From assembly GCA_964036665.1 (NCBI GenBank), contig OZ038526.1, positions 17,608,001-17,672,000 of the forward strand: a DNA stretch of 64,000 bases. Reading direction: 5' to 3'. Positions 57,594-64,000 of this stretch are shown one piece after another. This DNA is from Gordius sp. MW1 (taxonomy: Eukaryota; Nematomorpha; Gordioida; Gordea; Gordiidae). Position 1 is the first letter of the stretch. Every line of letters starts with the position of its first letter. The notes under the pieces were generated by a model, which was given only the letters and a program-made list of their open reading frames with translations, was not told where the DNA came from and did not search any database. A program made the position numbers and the translations under genes.

Positions 57594-59527
57594 TTTGGCC
57601 AATGGTCATTTTTTTTATTGGTCAGTAGCCAGGACACGGTCAAAAAGGATATAAATACATAAGAGACGATTAAAACGAAAAAAAAATTTCAAATCACAAT
57701 TTGGCCAATGGTCATTTTTTTTCCATTGGTCAGTAACAATAGACGGTCTATAAATACATACGAGTCAAAAAAAACGAAAAAAAAATTTTGATTCACACTT
57801 TGGCCAATGGTGATTTTTTCCATTGGTCAGCAGCCAACAGACGGCCAAAAAGTCACATTATCAATGGTATTAACAAAAACAATATATTAATTTGAAAAAA
57901 AGCGAAAAATTTTTTTTGATTCACACTTTGGCCAATGGTGATTTTTTTCAATGGTCAGCAGCCAACGGACGGTCAAAAAGTCACATAATCAATAGTATTA
58001 ACAAAAACAATATATTAATTTGAAAAAAACGAAAAAGAATTTTGAATCACAATTTGGCCAATTGTCATTTTTCATTGGTCAGTAGCCAGCGGACGACCAA
58101 AAAGCCATATTATCAAAGGTATTAACAAGAACAATATATTAATTTAATTTAAAAAATAGATAAAAATTTTGCCCTCTCCTGGATTCGAACCCGCATCAGT
58201 AGAGGCATAAGCCTTTGTAGGGGCACAGGGACCCGTATCCGTATAAGCATAGGCCCTTGTAGGAGAGGCCATGGGGTAATTATCAATGTTAACCAATTCA
58301 AAAACGAAAAAAAAATTTCGATTCACATTTTGGCCAATGGTCATTTTTTTCATTGGTCAGTAGCCAGCGGACGACCAAAAAGCCATATTATCAATGGTAT
58401 TAACAAGAACTATATATTAATTTAATCTAAAAAATAAATAAAAATTTTGCCCTCTCCGGGATTCGAATCGAACCCACATTAGTAAAGGCATAGGGTTTGG
58501 TAAGGGGCACAGGGACCCATATCAGTAAAAGCATAGGCTTTGGTAAGGGGCACAGGGACCCATATCAGTAGAGGCGTAGGCCCTTGTAGGAAAGGGCATA
58601 GGGTAATTATCAATGTTAACCTATTCAAAACGAAAAAATACCATAAATTGCATAGCAATTAAAAATTTCGATTTATTTGGCCAATGGTCATTTTTTTCAT
58701 TGGTCAGTAGCCAGCGGACGGTCAAAAATTCATATTTCAATGGTATTAACTAGAACAATTTATTAATTTAATTTAAAATATTCAAAAAAAATTCGTCCTC
58801 TCCCTGTCTTGAACCCGACACCTCCAGGTAACAAAGCTGGCGCCAATAACTTGGTGGACGACGGACAACCAAAAACGAGCCCATAAATTGCATAGCAATT
58901 AATAAAGACAGTAGCCAGGACACGGTCAAAAAGGATATAAATACATAAGAGACGATAAAAACGGGAAAAAAAATTTCGATTTATACTTTGGCCAATGGTC
59001 ATTTTTTTCATTTTAAAGTAGCCAAGACACGGTCAAAAAGTCATATTATCATTGGTATTAACAAGAACAATATATTAATTTAATTTAAAAAATTTTTTGC
59101 CCTCTCCGGGTATCGAACCAGCAATTAAGAATTTGCCCTCGCCGGGATGCGAACCCACATCAGTAAAGGCATAGGCTTTTGTAGGGGGGGGGGGGGGTGG
59201 CACAGGTACCCATATCAGTAGAGGCATAGGCTCTTCTAGGGGAGGGCATATGGTAATTATCTATGTTAACCTAATATACCAATTCAAAAACGAAAAAAAA
59301 AATTCGATTTATACTTTGGCCAATGGTCATTTTTTCATTGGTCAGTAGCCAGGACACGGTCAAAAAGTTATATTATCAATGGTATTAACAAGAACAATAT
59401 AATAACTTAATTTCAAAAAAAAATTTTGCCCTCTCAGAGTATCGAACCAGCAATTAAGAACGTTGGACGGACAATGGACAACGGACGGGCAACAAAAAGC
59501 GAGCCCATAAATTGCATAGCAATTAAT
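57594..59527 (+). repeat. Mosaic of hairpin units, B-box modules and family termini
   Basis: Hairpin units occur near 57596, 57700, 57800, 57920, 58055, 58330, 58678, 58990 and 59318. B-box modules lie at 58170-58290, 58450-58620 and 59130-59270. A tRNA-like module lies at 58797-58855. GCCCATAAATTGCATAGCAA ends occur near 58880 and 59505. Several partial copies are joined. Confidence 0.65.
58797..58855 (-). repeat. Truncated tRNA-like module
   Basis: Minus strand GGAGGTGTCGGGTTCAAGAC resembles the 3' half of the module at 31084 and breaks off in the A-box region. Confidence 0.45.
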
Positions 59528-60053
59528 ATTAAGAAAAAGAGTGAAGAGTTTGATAAATTAGCCCAAGCATGACTGCATAATATCAACTCTAAATTTACTT
59601 AACAATATTTTAACTAAAATTTATGCCGAATTACACATTATTCAATGAATTATAATTACTCGGGCCTTCGGCCCTCGTGGGAAGGGGGAGAAGGGAAGGG
59701 GAGTAGGGGAAGGGAAGAGGGGAAGGGGGAACTCTTCTATACTCCGTATAAACGTAGCATATTTGCTATGCAATTTATGGGCGAGAAAGGTGGGAAGGGG
59801 CGAGAATGCCTATAGGGGGTATTAGATGCAAAATAATTAGTTAATTAGTTATAGGCCCTTGTAGGGGAGGACATAGGGTAATTATCAATGTTAACCAATT
59901 CAAAAACGAAAAAAAATTTCGATTTATTTGGCCAATGGTCATTTTTTTATTGGTCAGTAGCCAGCGGACGGTCAAAAATTCATATTATCATTGGTATTAA
60001 CATGAACAAATATTAATTTAATTTAAAAAAATTAAAAAAAAAAGATTTGTCCC

Positions 60054-60122
60054 CTCCCAGACTTGAACCCCACACCTCCAGTTCACAAGCCGGCGCTACA
60101 ACCACTATACCACGCTGGCTTT
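60054..60122 (-). repeat. tRNA-like module, TATAGTGGTT type, twin
   Basis: Minus strand: TGGTATAGTGGTTGTAGCG, CCGG-CTTGTGAA-CTGG stem, GGGGTTCAAGTC. Differs little from 31084-31153. Confidence 0.6.
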
Positions 60123-60450
60123 AAAATAGTAGAAGTTATTATGTTATTTATATAGATAATGAAATAATAAAGTTGTGTTTTATGTTTAGAAAATCAATAT
60201 ATTTCGTCGGTCAGTAGCCAGCGGACGGTCAAAAAGTCATATTATCAATGGTATTAACAAAAACAAAATATTAATTTAATGTAAAAAAAAAGTTTTTTTT
60301 TAGTTTTAAAAAAGGGCTAAATTCTTAAACTACCAGCCCGATTCGCTCGAAACTTTACCCGTAGGTGCCCAGGGCGGCCGGGGGTAAAATAACCTTTTCA
60401 GATTCCTAAAATACCTTTTCATTTTAAAAATATCGGACATTTCCCTGCCA

Positions 60451-60838
60451 CACGTGCGGTGTAATATCTATGACACGTAGAAAAATTTTACTAATTATAT
60501 AAACTTACGCGCGCCATCTAATAAAGTACAATTCGTGTTTGAGTTTAATAGTAGATTCAATTTAATTAGAAATAACGGGCTATGATTATACCTTTGAAGG
60601 AGGTTTCGAATTTTGTGTTAGTTTCTATCGATATATTTTATCGTAAATTAGAATCTAATACCTATATTATTTTTTTAAATATTACTTTTTAGGTTTTCTA
60701 TGAAATCACAATCTAATTAAATGAAATATATTAACCCAATAAAAAAATATATAAGCATTTATAAGGTTAAAAATATATATTACATAGTTGGCTGGCTGTT
60801 AGACCATCTATAATAAATTTTTAGGTTATATATAAAAT
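60451..60838 (+). repeat. Cassette starting CACGTGCGGTG, copy 3
   Basis: Near-identical to 31497-31886. Confidence 0.7.
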
Positions 60839-61794
60839 TTGGCCAATGGTCATTTTTTTTCATTGGTAAGCAGCCAGGACACGGTAAAAGTGGATATAAA
60901 TTCATAAGTCAAAAAAAAAACGAAAAAAAAAAATTTTCGAATCACATTTTGGCCAATGGTCATTTTTTTCCATTGGTCAGCAGCCAGGACACGGTAAAAG
61001 TGGATATAAACTTATAATAGTCAAAAAAAAACTAAAAAAAAATTTCGAATCACATTTTGGCCAATGGTCATTTTTTTCCATTGGTCAGCAGCCAGGACAC
61101 GGTAAAAGTGGATATAAATTCATAATAGTCAAAAAAAAATTTTCGAATTACATTTTGGCCAATGGTCATTTTTTCCCATTGGTCAGCAGCCAGGACACGG
61201 TAAAAGTGGATATAAATTCATAATAGTCAAAAAAAACGAAAAAAAAAATTTCGAATCACATTTTGGCCAATGGTGATTTTTTTCCATTGGTCAGCAGCCA
61301 ACGGACGGCCAAAAAGTCATAATAGCAATGGTAGTAACAGGAACAATCATAATAGTCAAAAAAAAACGAAAAAATAAACTCGGATTCACATTTTGGCCAA
61401 TGGTCATTTTTTCATTGGTCAGCAGCCAGCGGACGGCCAAAAAGTCTTATTATCAATGATAGTAACAAGAACAATCATAAGAGTCGAAAAAAACTCCGGG
61501 ATTCTAACCCCAAAACTAGTTAAATTGCATAGCAATTACCAAAATTTAAATATAGATATACTTATGCATTAATTTAACGTAGCAATTAAAACCCGACCCC
61601 GCCCGAAAGCGAGGGAGATAGAGATGAGGGGTGGGGCACCTCTTGATAGAGATGAGGGGTGGGGCAACTCTTTCTCATGCATTAATTTAAAAAAGCGATA
61701 ACCTAATATACCCAATGCAAATAGATAGGGAGGGTAACGGACGACGGACGACGGACGGACACCAAAAAACGATCCCATAAATTGCATAGCAATT

Positions 61795-62744
61795 AATTGT
61801 TGCCATGTTTAACTCGTTTTTTACCTAAATCATTCCCTAATTTTGTTGTTAAATTTGTTTATGTCTACTAATATCTTACGATAGAAAAATAGTGAACGAT
61901 TTTTAAAAATCTCGAATTTTTCAAATGGCTTCACCTAAAAAATTCCTATTATTAAAATATTGATTTTTTCCGATTAGTAGAGCCATCCCACAAAACCTGA
62001 TAACTATGCTGCAAAATTAATCCTGGGTCACATTCGATTTTTTAATTTGGTTTTCTAATAATTTTTTTTAGGTTATAATTATAAAGTATCTGGAATCAAT
62101 GGTAGTGGATAATGGATTGCTGTATAAACTTTAAACCATTTTCAAAGTTGTCTATTTGAAAAATCTACATCTAAAAATGAAATAACTATTATGGTCTACA
62201 ATTAAATAATTTTGCTATTTAGATTATGAATTCTAAAATATATTATAGAAATATTTGTTCCAACGGTGTTCTTTATGACTAATTGCTCAAAAAAATCATG
62301 CCTTATCTTGCATGACTTTGTATTTTCTTCATAATATAAAAAAGTTAAAATAATTTTGATTTATTTGATTAAGAGTTCAAAGGTCAAAAAACTATCGTTA
62401 AGCCATCTCCATTTTGACATAAACAAATGAATTGCATATATTATTTATACAAGTAATTAGAATATTTGGGCCGGTGTAGAATATAAAAATGTTAATTAAT
62501 GAACAAGATCCGCATCATTTAGAAAATCGTTAAATTTCCATTTTCAGTGCAAAAATGAGCCATTAAAAACGGTCCCATCCCATGGAAAAACATTTACCAC
62601 AAAGGAGTCTGCCATTCGAAACAAAAAAGCCAATGCATTAATTTTATTAAAATTATTTATATTTTTGATTCTATGCACAAATTTGAAATATTGAAAATTG
62701 ACTCCGAAAACAACGCTTTAAAGCTTCTCGCAAGGTTTACAATT
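61795..62744. other. AT-rich spacer
   Basis: No gene or repeat recognised between the composite repeat and the RTE copy. Confidence 0.3.
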
Positions 62745-64000
62745 TAAATTATTAAAATTATTTTTGTTTTTTGCTACGGCCCCAAGTCAATGTGTACAAA
62801 GTGGAGGGTTGGTGTTGGATTGAAAACCGGTTGTAAAAACCCCTTTAAAATCAAGATAGTTTCAGTAAAGTTTTCCAAAAGAAAGTTAAGGCGTCCTCTA
62901 CAAACGACGTACACTGCATCTCCCGTCCTTGCAATGTGAAAAACACACTAGGGTTACAGCATGATTCACATTGAAGGCGGTTAAGGAATTTGGTTTTGTA
63001 TAGAAAGCGAGTAGCACTTTGAAGAAAAGAGGCCGAGGTGGCACAAATGCTAAAAAGAAGAAACACACATTGCCTGCCTACAAGATGGGAGATGGAATGG
63101 AACTAATGCTCGGGAGTTAGTAAAGGAAAACAAATTAATTTACAATAAGTCACCCAATCTAAACGAGGTTTGTTTCGATCTAAGCGAATCGTCCAAGGAC
63201 AAGTTGGTGGAAGTCAAGAGTTATTCAGACAGGTGGGTATAGATTTCAGATCAAAGAGGCCCCTTAGTTGTTATGTGCGCCTATGCTCCTAAATTTGGTA
63301 TATATGGAATTAGACAAGGACATATTATGATTTATTGGAAAAGAGGAAAGAAAAGGCAATTTTTAGGCGAGCTTAACGCCCACGTAGGAAATGATCTCGG
63401 ATATTGATGAAAATATGGAGGCTATGGGCATAGGCGGAATAATAAAGAAGGGGGAAACTTGTCCAAGTATCCCATGCCGTATGCATTGCATACGACATGT
63501 CAATCGCTAACACGTATTTTAAAAAACGCGAACATAAAATTGTGGCCTATAGAAGGTGAAAGCAATTTAACGTCGAAAAATGTATGAAAGATTCAAGATT
63601 ACGAAGCAATACAGTGGGAATGAATCTCCAGACAACATCGTTCACTTGTAATGGATCTTTAAAGAAAGGCATTTCCGGAAAGAAGAAACGTTTATGAACT
63701 TTGAATTAGATACTAAATACTAAAGAATATGTCAACGAAATAAAAATACCATAAGAAACCTTCCACACTCTAGGGTCCCAGGAAGTTAGAACAAAGCTTA
63801 GATGACAATTGGGAGACGCTAACCGTGTACATTAAGGGAACGGCAATTCAGTTTAGGATAGATCAAAACAGGCAAAGTTTTGAATGGGGAACTATAGTGG
63901 CGGGATCAATTCGTTAGTGGTAACGAAAGAAAGGGTTTTGGCATCAATGATCTAAAAAGTCGGAGGTTTATCAAGAGTATAAAGAGGCAAAGTGAGCCGC
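62745..64000 (+). mobile_element. RTE-clade LINE, copy 2, cut by the window end
   Basis: It matches 8870-10050 along its length: AATGTGAAAAACACACTAGG near 62932, the endonuclease ETRW-like region near 63080, VVMCAYAPKFG near 63255-63290, and the GELNAHVG motif near 63365. Stops and frameshifts are frequent. The reverse transcriptase part would lie beyond the window. Confidence 0.7.

Larger units (their letters stand above)
59659..61794 (+). repeat. Full composite repeat, 2.14 kb, twin of the copy at 30699
   Basis: Same parts in the same order as 30699-32868, including the tRNA-like module (60054-60122), the Helitron-like piece and the CACGTGCGGTG cassette (60451-60838). The array is at 60838-61520. 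AATTA borders both ends (left TATAATTA, right AATTAATT), a possible target duplication. Confidence 0.75.

Overview
The window is AT-rich, intron-bearing animal DNA crowded with transposons. It holds no bacterial-type genes, rRNA or convincing free-standing tRNA gene. Three pieces of evidence point to an invertebrate. They are RTE-type LINE remains, Helitrons with hAT-type MITEs, and Ty3/Gypsy-type LTR elements. The single host gene I can support is built from very small exons joined by phase-1 introns. That architecture is known from the 'bicycle' salivary effector genes of aphids and their relatives, so a sap-feeding hemipteran is my tentative guess. No sequence motif proves it.

Region 1 (about 0.2-16.9 kb, minus strand) is the host microexon gene. 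I find 18 coding exons of 9-117 nt plus a possible stop-containing last exon. All 18 can be read so that they begin with two bases of a split codon and end with one base of the next, with no stop inside an exon or at a junction. Nine of them need no choice of splice site for this to hold. The 5' end was not found. The introns carry old insertions: a palindrome-rich element, hAT-type MITEs with 8-bp target duplications, and a decayed RTE LINE at 8.9-11.7 kb.

Region 2 (19.35-20.9 kb) is a 5'-truncated LINE encoding the end of a reverse transcriptase with YLDDG, a CCHC knuckle and a nuclease-like RPD motif. A second truncated copy lies at 55.05-56.3 kb on the other strand.

Region 3 (21.3-39.8, 53.0-53.8 and 57.0-61.8 kb) is a repeat island dominated by one composite repeat family. 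Copies have a G-rich cap with a GGGCC-TTC-GGCCC hairpin, a 20-bp inverted repeat TTGCTATGCAATTTATGGGC, tRNA-like modules, and tandem arrays of a 100-130 bp unit containing CCAATGG...CCATTGG. Two Helitron copies lie here. One carries a whole member of the composite family inside it, so the order of insertion can be read.

Region 4 (39.8-51.25 kb, minus strand) holds two LTR retrotransposon fossils lying almost end to end. The first has about 0.96-kb LTRs and a short interior without recognisable pol. The second is a Ty3/Gypsy element of about 7.4 kb with 822-bp LTRs. In both, the paired LTRs differ by only about 1-2 percent, so they are young.

The last 1.3 kb is a second RTE LINE copy running off the window end. 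Many long open frames in region 3 arise only because the tandem unit length is near a multiple of three; they are not genes.
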